Below, piece after piece: positions 21,392 through 32,554 of a stretch of DNA of 64,000 nt. A model generated the notes under the pieces. That model made no database searches. It was not told the DNA's origin and worked only from the letters and a program-made list of their open reading frames with translations. Numbering within the stretch: the first letter of the stretch is position 1; each line of letters starts with the position of its first letter. The position numbers were made by a program, and so were the translations under genes. Source of the DNA: Spinacia oleracea (lineage: Eukaryota; Streptophyta; Magnoliopsida; Caryophyllales; Amaranthaceae); NCBI RefSeq assembly GCF_020520425.1, contig NC_079492.1, positions 115,789,157-115,853,156 of the forward strand, in the 5' to 3' direction.

Positions 21392-22891
21392 TGTAGACAC
21401 CTACTTTTGTCCCCATTCCCGAAAGGGAAGGTTTGATGATGAGAACATAAATCTCCACTTGGCAACGCATCTCCTATAAAATAACGAATCTCAATCACCC
21501 TTTTCATTTCACCCGAAACCTGCTATTTATAGAAACCTGTTATTTATGGAAACCTACTAAAAATAGTAACTGCCGTAATGGGTAGTTGTTAAAAGTGGCA
21601 AGTCATAAAAGATAGAAACCTGTCAGAATTAGGTGTTGCACTCCAACATAAATCCTAAATGAGATAGAAATTGCAAGAGAATCCTATTCCTAATATGATA
21701 AGAGTTACGTATTAATTAAAATCCTAACGAGCCTAGAGTTCGTAACGGGCCCAGACGCATTCCGTCATAAAGTTAATACGCGCTAAAAGACTCGGATAAG
21801 TCTCAAACACTCCGGATTCTAAGAGTCCAAATCTGACAAAGAACTCGGCCCAAACATCATTTTCAACGCCCAGCCCTGGGCGCTGCAATTGCCTGGATCC
21901 CATTCTCAACGCCCAGAGCTGGGCGCCGAAATCTTTAACGCCCAGCCCTAGGCGCTGAAAATACCTGGTACGTGTTCTCTCCTAATTCTTCTTGGATTAG
22001 AGCTCTACAATTCTATCTTTCCACGAACTCTTTTCTATAAATATATCCCCAAATTCGACGTGAAAGACACACACAATTCATTATTCTGAGTATTGACTCC
22101 AACCCCTAAGCCTAAGCCTCACGCTGCGAAATTGATCACGCGTTCTGTCGCAATCGATCCAAAAATCGAACAGAACGTATCATGTCCCGTAGTTTGAGAT
22201 TCGTTAAATAAAAGGAGAAATAGCAAAGTCAAAGTGGTTAGTTTTCTGAGAACCGTGACGCACCTCTCAAGGGTGCGTCGTAATGTGCCCCTTCGCATGA
22301 TTTAATTGCTTTCCTCGCCCTTTTATGAACTGTTAAACTAATCAAATCTGATTGTTCTATCACGCCTAATAAAGATAATATGTTGGGAAATTGGTTTATC
22401 ATGCTAGGTCCCTTAAAAAAATCTAAATCAGATAATTGCGATCGATCTAGTATTATATGTTGCATATTGTTAAAATCAACTCAGATTAGTTTAATAGTTA
22501 ACGCATGTCCCTTCAATTATTTATGCTGAGCTAGTAAGGATATCCTGCCTCTGGAGTTATCGAAGAGCGAGTACTCCTCTCGGTAGTTACAGTCCCCCGA
22601 ACCCTCAATCTCTACCTTGCGGGTGTATGTTGAGAGATCCCCACACCAGGGATCACAAGGGAACCTACGGCCGTCGTGGTCAAACATAATTGCACTCCCT
22701 TTATGTCACGATAACCGGGTTTTGTCAGTTTTTCTCATTGTCGTTAAAAACTGAATGGCGACTCCTATATTACTAGTCAATTGGGTATAAACTCACAGGA
22801 AATCCAATTACACTTGATTTGACAAAAAGAAACTTCACACCCACGAGGGACGAGGTCACGCATTAGGCTCGTGCTTTTTCGACCCCTCACA
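21392..22891 (+). repeat. 5' LTR of the LARD
   Basis: 1500 bp direct repeat of 31001-32501. It holds three copies of the GCCCAG..CTGGGC palindrome (about 21870-21960) and a TATA-like CTATAAATAT (about 22035). Frames within it are shared with the other LTR and are not genes. Confidence 0.92.
22035..22044 (+). promoter_or_regulatory. TATA box of the LARD LTR
   Basis: CTATAAATAT about 860 bp before the LTR end, preceded by the palindromic modules. The copy in the 3' LTR reads CTATAAATATAG at about 31645. Confidence 0.5.
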
Positions 22892-22892
22892 G

Positions 22893-22910
22893 TGGCGACT
22901 CCACTGGGGA
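22893..22910 (+). other. Primer-binding site of the LARD
   Basis: TGGCGACTCCACTGGGGA begins two bases after the 5' LTR. It has the TGG start expected of a site complementary to a tRNA 3' end and resembles primer sites of plant gypsy-type elements. Confidence 0.8.
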
Positions 22911-25341
22911 TAGTGAAGGAAATACTCGTGCTTGTAGGTAATCAAAATATCCGAAGGGTGAAACGATCCTACCCCGCGTTTATTTCCCCATCAAGTTGGG
23001 ACGACCTGAAAATCAGCATATTAATGTGAACGGACAGAACCGCATAACGAATCTTGGCTCCCTTGGATGTTTCATCTCGGGAGTTGGGACTAAGGATACC
23101 CATCGCCAACCGGGGGGTGCATACGCTTCGAATGTTGTCCACTCGACACTTTCGCTAGTAGTACACCCTTCCCAAACCCAATCACTCGCCCATTAGGTCC
23201 CTCTCATTGGTGCATGCCCCCTTGGCTTACATCGTGATTGGCCTCTTGGGCGAAATTCGTCTGTTGAAGGCACTACCTCGACCGGGGCATGTGTTGGATC
23301 TGCGATAGAAGCGGTACCAAGCCGGCGCAAATACTACCCATAGAAGCCTATCATAAACTACGTGACATATTGTTATTTTGCCTCATGATGTAATGTTAGT
23401 TATGTGTAGCGAAATATGTGATTGTGTGTGACAAATAATGCTAGAAAACCAACGACCTTAAAAATTGCCCAAACGTTCATAAACCAATTGGCCAAAGAGT
23501 TATACCAAGATACGTGTTCCGCAAACCCGAACGATCGCCACAAAAATAAGCGACGCTCGGGAGGGCCCGTAACGAATCCCACAACGCTACACAACGCGTA
23601 AAGGACGTTATTAGGCAAGCACGCAAAATCAAAGTCGCATAAACAAAAAATATACGTAAACAGAACACGAAAACCAGCCAGGGACGCATTTTCAACGCCC
23701 CTGGCTGGGCGCCATTATTTCTAACGCCCTTCGTTGGGCGCTGAAGTTGCTGCCTGGCCTTTTGGTCAGGCGCAGCAGCCTCGGTGCCCACGCATAAAAA
23801 ATACGTAACAAAAAAAAAACGTTTCGTAAAAAAAAATTTGATGCGAGGGCGTATGAAAAGGCACTCGATTCTAAAAGCGACTAAAAAAAATAATAATAAA
23901 TAACTCTTTGTTTCGTTGATAGGCCTCCTACGACGACAATGCTCGACACCAAAACCGAGCATGCTAATTTAAATAACTTTGAATGTCACACGGGCAAAGA
24001 ATTCAAAAAATGATATTCAAATAAAGTTTTCAAGGAAAAATAATGTTCGAATAAAAAATAAGTAAATCCGAGTCTAGACTAGGCTATGCCAAAGTACAAT
24101 CTAAATCCTAAGTCTTAGTTGTCTTATCCATAGAATCGGTCCTAATGCTTGGTGTCGTTCTGCAAATTAAAAGGTTAAACCATATTGAGTCTCCCTTCCT
24201 AACATTTAAATCAATAAGCACCCATATGTAATTGTCATCCCTTGCTAAGAATCTACGGCATCAATACTCTCTCTCACCAATAAAAAGAATATATTATAGT
24301 ATTCACAAAATGAAAACAGTCACATTCTGGAAATCATTCCTCCATAGTCGCACAACCCCTAAGGTGAACCTAAGGTGTCAATACCATTAGCAAAAAATTA
24401 ATGGCCTCAAGGCTTATGATCACATTGGGTCACGACTATCATAGTCCTCTCGAGCCACTCGCTCTTTGAAATACTCCTAAGTACTGACTAAAAGATTTTC
24501 CATGAATGCAACATGACCAACCATGAAAATACCCAAATCGGCATACCATAAGGCTACCATTGGGGTAAAACAATACACACTAAGAGGGAAGCCGCACTAA
24601 TGATTCCAGTCTTGCAAAAATAAAAATTCGATCTCCCCAACTAACTACCTTGCCAACATTAAGCAAAATGGCGCATGACAAATGGGCACCCAAGGGTTAA
24701 AATCTAAAGTGTCAACCAACGAAAGTTATGGTCCAATTAGCCTAAGTCTGAAAGTTGCTTGGTCAAGTATTATAGGCTTACGCCACGTCCTTATTTTGAG
24801 TCTAGGCCACCTCCTTATATTCCTACACGGGTTATAATCAGAAAAATTAACGAAAGTTCGAGTCTAAATCACAACTTCCAATTAAATCCCGAAAACTGGA
24901 ATCTGAAAAGAAGCAAAAAAAAATTATTTTCGATGTAATTCTTTCATTAAATTTCAATAAAGTAAAAACAACATTTTGAATCTACGCTATTTGCACATTT
25001 TAAGAAACGACTAAATACGCTTGCAAAGTAAGACAATTTAAAGGTCCACCCTAGGCCAACAAAAATTAAAGGTCCACCCTAGGCCTACTAAAATTAAAGG
25101 TCCACTATAGGCCTACCAAACGAGGCTCACTCAGTCTCGCCTCGTGACTCAAAGACCACAACCATCTACCTTTTAGCCCAAATAAAAAAAAATTGAAGGA
25201 TTTATGTTGGGGAGAAATCCCATGCAAAAAGAAAAAAAATAGAAAGAGAAAAGGAAGAGCGAAAAGAGCGAGCCATGAAATACTTGGCCCGTACCTCCCA
25301 AAGTGCGAAATTTACCCAAGTAAACGAAGAAAAGAATTGAG
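22911..25341 (+). other. LARD interior, left part, non-coding
   Basis: No reading frame worth calling. A paired palindromic module lies at 23690-23745. Three tandem copies of about 29 bp (GGTCCACCCTAGGCC and variants) lie at 25040-25115. Confidence 0.6.
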
Positions 25342-25773
25342 TCAACCAATCCAAATCATGCCACAAAAACTACATAAAGTTCTACGATGTCTACCCTTTC
25401 CAGTCCTTATGTTCTTAGACGCCTTCACTCTGGGGCCCCTGTTCAGCTCATTTAACCCATCCATGTTCTCATTGCCATGACCCAAGAAACCATTACCTCG
25501 ACCCTTGTTCTTGAACTTGTTATCAACTGCAAACCACGCACGGCCATTGACACGTGCGTCATACCCATTATTTCCAAAGCCCAAACCTGCTCTTACACCA
25601 CCATTAGCATAATGACCATATGACTTGTTTGGATACATCCTGTTGATATACCCTTGAGCCGTCCCCGTGCTACTCATTGGCCTTGGTTGATGTAAACTCA
25701 TGACACTAGCTTGAGGCTGCAAATTGTGAATCCTAGCAGATGTAATCCTCATGCTTGACCAATACCTATACAA
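25342..25773 (-). pseudogene. Captured ECT/YTH-family gene fragment inside the LARD
   Basis: A minus-strand frame of 143 codons resembles the segment just before the YTH domain in plant ECT proteins (m6A-RNA readers). Recognisable blocks are SSMRITSARIHNLQP, GYINRMYPNKSYG, ARVNGRAWFAVDNKFK and NENMDGLNELNRGPR. The match ends about 25410 and the YTH domain itself is absent, so it cannot act as a reader. The rest of the LARD has no coding sequence, which points to a host gene piece picked up by the element. The family call rests on memory of the motif pattern, not on a search. Confidence 0.65.
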
Positions 25774-28700
25774 ATTATCCTATCTCATTCAACCCATCTT
25801 TCAAGCCGTCTTGAGTCACAAATAAAAAAAGAACAAATGAAAAGTACATTCTACGCTCAATGTAAAAAAAAAAGTTAAAAAAAAAATAAAAATAAAATGT
25901 GAATAATAAAAAAGAAACTTTGCAAAGCGCCTCTAAAGTTAGTCTAAAAAGAAAAAGAAGCATTTAGCGCATCAAAAAAGATCCGCCCAGAAATCATTTT
26001 CAGCGCCCAGAGCTGGGCGCCGAAATCTTTAGCGCCCCAGCCTGGGCGCTGAATCTCTCTGCTTGCTAAAATTTGTCCAGAAGTGCTCGTCATTTTATCC
26101 GCACATACACGGAACAATAACGAACACTTGGAGGGGTACAGCACGTATTCAAATATACGTACCAAAAAAAACACATGAAAAGATTTTTGTGCAAATACAT
26201 GTACTTAAAAAAAATATATATAACAAATTTTTGGCTTACGGCAAAGCAGCAGATTAAAATAATAATGAACTTCACTTATCTCATCCTATTTCAAACATTA
26301 CGATTCCACCTCAGAACGTACTTGTTTAAAATCGGCATTCTAAGAAACCATTTTCTGGCTAAGAACTACGCAAGACCTGATTCCAAATTAAAATCTATTT
26401 AAGGCGGATACGTAGGCAATCCATGATTCGGTCCAACCAATTTGCAAAAATGTTAGAGCCTATAGAATAACAAGAATAAGAAATAGAGTCCCTTATTGAA
26501 ATTTAATTACTTGCAACCCAAGTCGAAAGAAAAATTTAAGTCAAAGGAAGAATCCAAGTCATCAAGATGCCAAAACGAGCACACATCGAAAAATAATAAG
26601 GGCACGTACCCTTGCCAGAAGGAGCACTCACACTCCTAGGCACTTAGCCAAGACTCAAAAGATCGCTTTGCCTCAATTAAATGGGGGCTAGCGCGAACAT
26701 CCATGACCTCTAAAGTACTCGACTTGACCCTCCCTAAAGCAAAGTAACTCACTTAAAGACCTTCTTTCACCACTAGACACCGTCATAATCGCCAACAAGT
26801 AGTAAAGGCAGTAAGCTTGCAATAAACAGGATTGTTCTACGACGTCGCCCCATCGTTCCTTCGAACTCAGGGCACCCGTTCATGGTAATTCAAATGCTTG
26901 CGAATCCCCTTTGAAAAAAAAAACAGACATTGTCAATAGGACTTGGCACTTAACCAAGGCTCACCCTACTCAGACATATGACACGGGCATCTAAAATCGA
27001 AATCTGAAAGCATCATTAATGGGAAGACATAACAACAACTGGGGGCTAAAAATTGAAATGAAAGAGCTAGGGAAAGAACTAAGTATACCTTGACCTTTTG
27101 TGCAGACATACACCAAGAAAATCTAAGTCAATTTGAAAACGGTTTATATATTCCCGCAATTCTGGAAAAAAAATGGCCCTAAAAGCCCAAAGCATGTGCC
27201 ACACGGGCACAAGTAATACCTTGACGCCTGCACCCTGGCTTCCAGCAAATCCTTAGACAGCATTTCAAAAATCGTAACAGTATTTTGATTCACTCGTGTA
27301 ATCCTGTATGATCCCCTCTATAAGTCAACTTACTTAGGACACCTCGGATTGTATACAGTAGGACTCGGATTCAAATAATTTTCAAAGACTTCTTCGAACA
27401 TAATAAAGTGTCGTTGGTTTAATCTAAGTATGCGTTTATCTCGATGTTGCAAGTTAGTCAAAAAGATTTCTAAATATGATTATGGGAAAAGAAAGGCACC
27501 TAGCTTTTGGTCAAGGCACACTTCAACATATGACTACCTTGACCATGGCAATGTCGCACAATACGACATTTACAAGAGAAGTAGCAAATCACTACTCGAA
27601 CGTACCTCGCACTAAACGAGTCTGGTTCAAACTATTCATGATCCATGTCACCATGAATGCATAAAAACGTATGCCAAGAAATATAGCACCAAGCCAATCC
27701 CGTAGCTACAATTGGGGGCTTGAGAAAAACACTCTAAAAATGCTCGAAATGACGATTTTATCGCAAATTCTCGACGCTAATGCTATACACACGTCATAGG
27801 GGCACAATCCTAAGCTTTAATCGTGTAAAATGAACCTTAGAATGGCTACAACCCCTCCCAAATTCTAAGCACTACTTAGAATATATAAAGTCACCCCACT
27901 AACAAGGGTAACTGAAAATCGCGAGTCACCAAAACTCCGATCAAACTACTGCACATAACGCTCGCCCTACAAGCGTCCGTTACACAGTCTACGTCGTTCC
28001 AAAGCAAAGGCGAAAGAAAAAATCAAGGATAAAAAAGGAAAGAAACATCTATGAATCCTCGCATCGAACGAAGTAATAAACCGTGCACGCCCACACAGAA
28101 GGTGCTACGCTTGTTCGAGCACCTGAACGAGGCGTGATGAAGTACTCCAATGCAAAAAAATAATAATGATATCCCAACACCTGGAGGAATGTTCTAAGAC
28201 ACGCCGTTAGGCCGCACAAGCCTACATCGCACCATAAGTTCAACCGTCCCACGGTACAAGTCTAAAAAAAAAAAGAGTAAGGTATATTGCACTAATGCGG
28301 ACACGACCAAGAGCATGTGTAAAAGAGGGAAAGACTACTTATCGCCCAAATTCAAAATACAAGCCACATGATTGCTACATTAAGGATTAAAGGTAGCAAA
28401 ATATTACCTACCACGGAAGGGATAGCTCGCACCTACACGAGCGGAATCCCAAGGCATCTTTCTCGAAAGAACCTACAAAAATAGTACGCCAAAAGGAAGC
28501 ATCCCATCATGCATACTTGGGGGCTCCAAGCTACGAAACGACCATAGCAAAATAAAAAAAAAAGGGTCTTAAAGCAAATGTTTAAACGATCAAAAAGGGC
28601 ACGATGCTTGAGCCCACTTCATGAATGGGTCTGAACCCTATCAAGCTTCTAAGCAAACTATTCAAAATCAGTCATTGCTCAAGAAAAATGATGATTCAAG

Positions 28701-29870
28701 CAAACTGATTAATGGACCGCACACTACGGCCATTCTATGAACGCCCGTTCACACATACGTCGAACATTCACGAACGCGTTCAAAAGAAAAATATATACGA
28801 GCGATCAAAATATACGCCTCAAGGTATGTTCCTCGGGCCATATAGACTCGCCCAGCTATTGCAATAACTGTACACCTTAAAGAGCGACAGTTCCTTTAAA
28901 TAATCGCCCCAAAGCGACAAACACCGTAGTCCACCAATCGGCTACGGCTTTTCGAGAAATCATCACGATCACTCAACTCATTATAATCTCTAATAAAATT
29001 CTACGTTCCAAAAAATAAAGAAAAAAACAAAAAAGAGGAGAATACGTAGAATTTCCAAGTGAAGTAGACGAACGAACGAACAAGAGGCCAACTGTGTCAT
29101 CAAGAAACCTCGCCAGAAATCATTTTCAACGCCCAGCGCTGGGCGCCGAAATCTTTAAACGCCCAGGCATGGGCGCCGATAATGATCCCATACCCAAAAA
29201 AGGCCCCGGATTTCTATAGGGTCCTGCCGTATCCATTCGACCCGAAAATTGCCGATTTCCTTACTGAAAGTCGCACCTCACGGCTTTGTTAAGAGCAGCA
29301 CACCACTACAAAGATCGCTCGCACTTACGAGCACAATCCCAAACATGATCAAGGACATCACAAAATGCGTATCCCCAAGGAATCTCTTTGACAAGAAATG
29401 ACCATCAAGCACGAATGCTTGGGGGCTCGAAAGAAAATATATATTTCAAAAGAGAGTATGCAAAGTTAAAACAATATTCCCAGACTACGCTGTACGAAGT
29501 CCCGTGTTTGGATAACCTCAAAAGATAAAACCGGATTACGACCTCAAGACAAAGGTCGCCGTTGATACTTATACATAGTCCCCTAATCAAGGACCCAAGT
29601 AGTGGCAAAATTGAGCCGTAAAGACTAGCTCAAGACCATGAAAGATGATGACCACGAGACAATGGTCCGTCTAAGCGCGTTGTCAACCCACGTTCAGGTT
29701 GTAACTGAATCCGAGCATCCCTCGAAAGAATTCGCTCCTACAAGAATGAATAAAAAGAAATTCTTAAGAGAAATCACAAGAAAAAATGAAATAGGGACTT
29801 ATCCACCTCAATCAGGAAAGACCGCGGCACGCGAATCCCAAATCAAAAGACGAATTCAGGTTCACTCACC
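25774..29870 (+). other. LARD interior, middle part, non-coding
   Basis: No supported gene. Paired palindromic modules at 25985-26055 and 29110-29190 share their preceding phrase (GAAATCATTTTCA) and the spacer AAATCTTTA. The remaining sequence is AT-rich, with many stops in all frames. Confidence 0.6.
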
Positions 29871-29874
29871 TCCA

Positions 29875-30178
29875 GCGAGCGGGGCGTCCACCCTTAGCGG
29901 ACAGGGCTCGCCCACCTTCAGCGGGTGGGGTCTGCGTCACTAGCCGCGCAGGTCCTCAGTTTTCGAAAAATAAAATCTTCAAATTCAAAATAGGCTCGCC
30001 ATCTTTAGCCGGCGGGGTCTACGTCACAAACCGCGTAGGTCCTTATTTTCAAAAAAAAAAAAAACAAACTTCAAAACAGATTCGTCCACTTCTTTCGGAC
30101 GGGGCGTCCACCCTTAGCGGACAGGCTCGCCATCTTTAGCCGGCGGGGTCTGCGTCACTAACCGCGCAGGTCCTTAGT
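29875..30178 (+). repeat. GC-rich tandem block in the LARD
   Basis: The phrases CCACCCTTAGCGGACAGG, GCCATCTTTAGCCGGCGGGG and TCTGCGTCAC followed by CCGCGCAGGTCC recur two or three times each, alternating with A-rich spacers. It is a decayed complex tandem repeat. Confidence 0.7.
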
Positions 30179-30189
30179 TGCTGCAGCAA

Positions 30190-30575
30190 TAACTTTTTCT
30201 GGTTTTCCCTTTTTTTAAAGGATTGGTTTTCTGTTTTTCCAAAAAAGAACGATGTGAGTAGTTTTCCCTTTTTTTTAAAAAAGGATTGGTTTTCCGTTTT
30301 TCCAAAAAAAAAGAACGATGTGAGTAGCTTTCCCTTTTTTTAAAGGATTGGTTTTCCGTTTTGCCAAAAAAGAACGATGTGAGTAGCTTTCCCTTTTTTT
30401 TAAAGGATTGGTTTTCTGTTTTTCCAAAAAAAGAACGATGTGAGTAGTTTTCCCTTTTTTTAAAGGATTGGTTTTTCGTTTTTTCCAAAAAAGAACGATG
30501 TGAGTAGTTTTCCTTTTTTTCCAAAAATTAAAGGATTGGTTTTCCGTTTTTCCAAAAAAGAACGATGTGCTGGAT
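30190..30575 (+). repeat. About 60 bp tandem repeat in the LARD
   Basis: About six to seven copies of a unit containing TTTAAAGGATTGGTTTTC, a T-rich run, CCAAAAAAGAACGATGTG and AGTAG. The minus-strand frame across it (repeating ENYSHRSF) is a by-product of the repeat period, not a gene. Confidence 0.85.
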
Positions 30576-30714
30576 TTTCCTTCGTTTTACGTCCCATAAA
30601 AACAAGAGGGTTTTCTCGTTTAGCTAACCCTGAAAATGAAAATCTTTAAAAACATTTTTACCTCGTGATTGGGCTTGGCCAGGCCCAATTACACTTTATA
30701 GCTTTGATTTCGAA

Positions 30715-30850
30715 AACATCTGTAGCTACTTCCAATGACAAAGTGAGGGAGTTCCTACACATCTTTAGATACTTCCAATGACAAAGTGAGGGAGTTTCTA
30801 TACTATCAGTTGACAAATCCCAATGACACGTGAGGGATATGTCGACACTT
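30715..30850 (+). repeat. Short tandem repeat before the LARD 3' LTR
   Basis: Two good copies and one poor copy of a unit of about 50 bp containing ACTTCCAATGACAAAGTGAG and GGAGTT. It lies about 150 bp before the 3' LTR. Confidence 0.65.
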
Positions 30851-31000
30851 CAAGTGATGACCCTTAATTCAAATGTTATCACTCGGGGGCTCGTGAGACC
30901 CTCGCAAAACAAGTCACATACACTATGGCTTGTGTGACGCACTCCGTCTAGTACTTTGACCATCGTCTCATCCTGAGACTCAGTCAAAGTGGGGGCTAAC

Positions 31001-32501
31001 TGTAGACACCTACTTTTGTCCCCATTCCCGAAAGGGAAGGTTCGATGATGAGAACATAAATCTCCACTTGGCAACGCATCTCCTATAAAATAACGAATCT
31101 CAATCACCCTTTTCATTTCACCTAAAACCTGCTATTTATAGAAACCTGGTATTTATGGAAACCTGCTAAAAATAGTAACTGCCGTAATGGGTAGTTGTTA
31201 AAAGTGGCAAGTCATAAAAGATAGAAACCTGTCAGAATTAGGTGTTGCACTCCAACATAAATCCTAAATGAGATAGAAAGTGCAAGAGAATTCTATTCCT
31301 AATATGATAAGAGTTACGTATTAATAAAAATCCTAACGAGCCTAGAGTTCGTAACGGGCCCAGACGCATTCCGTCATAAAGTTAATACGCGCTAAAAGAC
31401 TCGGATAAGTCTCAAACACTCCGGATTCTAAGAGTCCAAATCTGACAAAGAACTCGGCCCAAACATCATTTTCAACACCCAGCCCTGGGCGCTGAAATTG
31501 CCTGGATCCCATTTTCAACGCCCAGAGCTGGGCGCCGAAATCTTTAACGCCCAGCCCTGGGCGCTGAAAATACCTGGTACGTGTTCTCTCCTAATTCTTC
31601 TTGGATTAGAGCTCTACAATTCTATCTTTCCACGAACTCTTTTCTATAAATATAGCCCCAAATTCGACGTGAAAGACACACACAATTCATTATTCTGAGT
31701 ATTGACTCCAACCCCTAAGCCTAAGCCTCACGCTGCGAAATTGATCACGCGTTCTGTCGCAATCGATCCAAAAATCGAACAGAACGTATCCTGTGCCGTA
31801 GTTTGAGATTCGTTAAATAAAAGGAGAAATAGCAAAGTCAAAGTGGTTAGTTTTCTGAGAACCGTGACGCACCTCTCAAGGGTGCGTCGTAATGTGCCCC
31901 TTCGCATGATTTAATTGCTTTCCTCGCTCTTTTATGAACTGTTAAACTAATCAAATCTAAATGTTCTATCGCGCCTAATAAAGATAATATGTTGGGAAAT
32001 TGGTTTATCATGCTAGGTCCCTTAAAACAATCTAAATCAGATAATCGCGATCGATCTAGTATTATATGTTGCATATTGTTAAAATCAACATAGATTAGTT
32101 TAATAGTTAACGCATGTCCCTTCAATTATTTATGCTGAGCTAGTAAGGATATCCTGCCTCTGGAGTTATCGAAGAGCGAGTACTCCTCTCGGTAGTTACA
32201 GTCCCCCGAACCCTCAATCTCTACCTTGCGGGTGTATGTTGAGAGATCCCCACACCAGGGATCACAAGGGAACCTACGGCCGTCGTGGTCAAACATAATT
32301 GCACTCCCTTTATGTCACTATAACCGGGTTTTGTCAGTTTTTCTCATTGTCGTTAAAAACTGAATGGCAACTCCTATATTACTAGTCAATTGGGTGTAAA
32401 CTCACAGAAAATCCAATTACACTTGATTTGACAAAAAGAAACGTCACACCCACGAGGGACGAGGTCACGCATTAGCCTCGTGCTTTTTCGACCCCCTCAC
32501 A
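31001..32501 (+). repeat. 3' LTR of the LARD
   Basis: 1501 bp copy of 21392-22891, differing at roughly 29 sites by eye. It is preceded by a purine-rich stretch with GTGGGGG that fits a polypurine tract. Confidence 0.92.
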
Positions 32502-32541
32502 CCTTTTATTTGTTCCCGAAATTATCCATGGATAAAACTCA

Positions 32542-32554
32542 ACTCTTGATACCA
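32542..32554 (-). other. Primer-binding site of the decayed Copia element
   Basis: On the minus strand this reads TGGTATCAAGAGT, directly inside the right LTR. TGGTATCA is the usual Copia start, complementary to initiator tRNA-Met. Confidence 0.75.

Larger units (their letters stand above)
21392..32501 (+). mobile_element. LARD (large non-coding LTR retrotransposon derivative)
   Basis: An 11.1 kb element with 1.5 kb LTRs (TGTAGACACC...CCCTCACA), a CCTTT duplication, a primer site at 22893-22910 and a purine-rich GTGGGGGCTAAC before the 3' LTR. The 8.1 kb interior has no gag or pol frame in any orientation. The longest frames are short and sit on repeats or on a captured gene fragment. I count about 29 differences between the LTRs (about 2%), so it is older than the Tat insertion. 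It must have been moved by proteins of another element. Confidence 0.9.

Noticed and set aside
22238..22465. 75-codon frame, repeated at 31847-32125
   Set aside because: It lies in the two LARD LTRs. The longer frame in the 3' LTR comes from one substitution, not from a gene.
23400..23962. Overlapping minus-strand frames in the LARD, up to 161 codons
   Set aside because: No recognisable domain. They cross the palindromic module and are not kept between repeats, so they are treated as chance.
30174..30524. A 116-codon minus-strand frame with repeated ENYSHRSF blocks
   Set aside because: It lies wholly on the 60 bp tandem array of the LARD. The protein repeat follows the DNA repeat, and frame shifts occur between units.
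21840..31580. GCCCAG..CTGGGC palindromes as a CRISPR-like array
   Set aside because: The copies are not regularly spaced with unique spacers, they sit within a retroelement and its LTRs, and the host is a plant.
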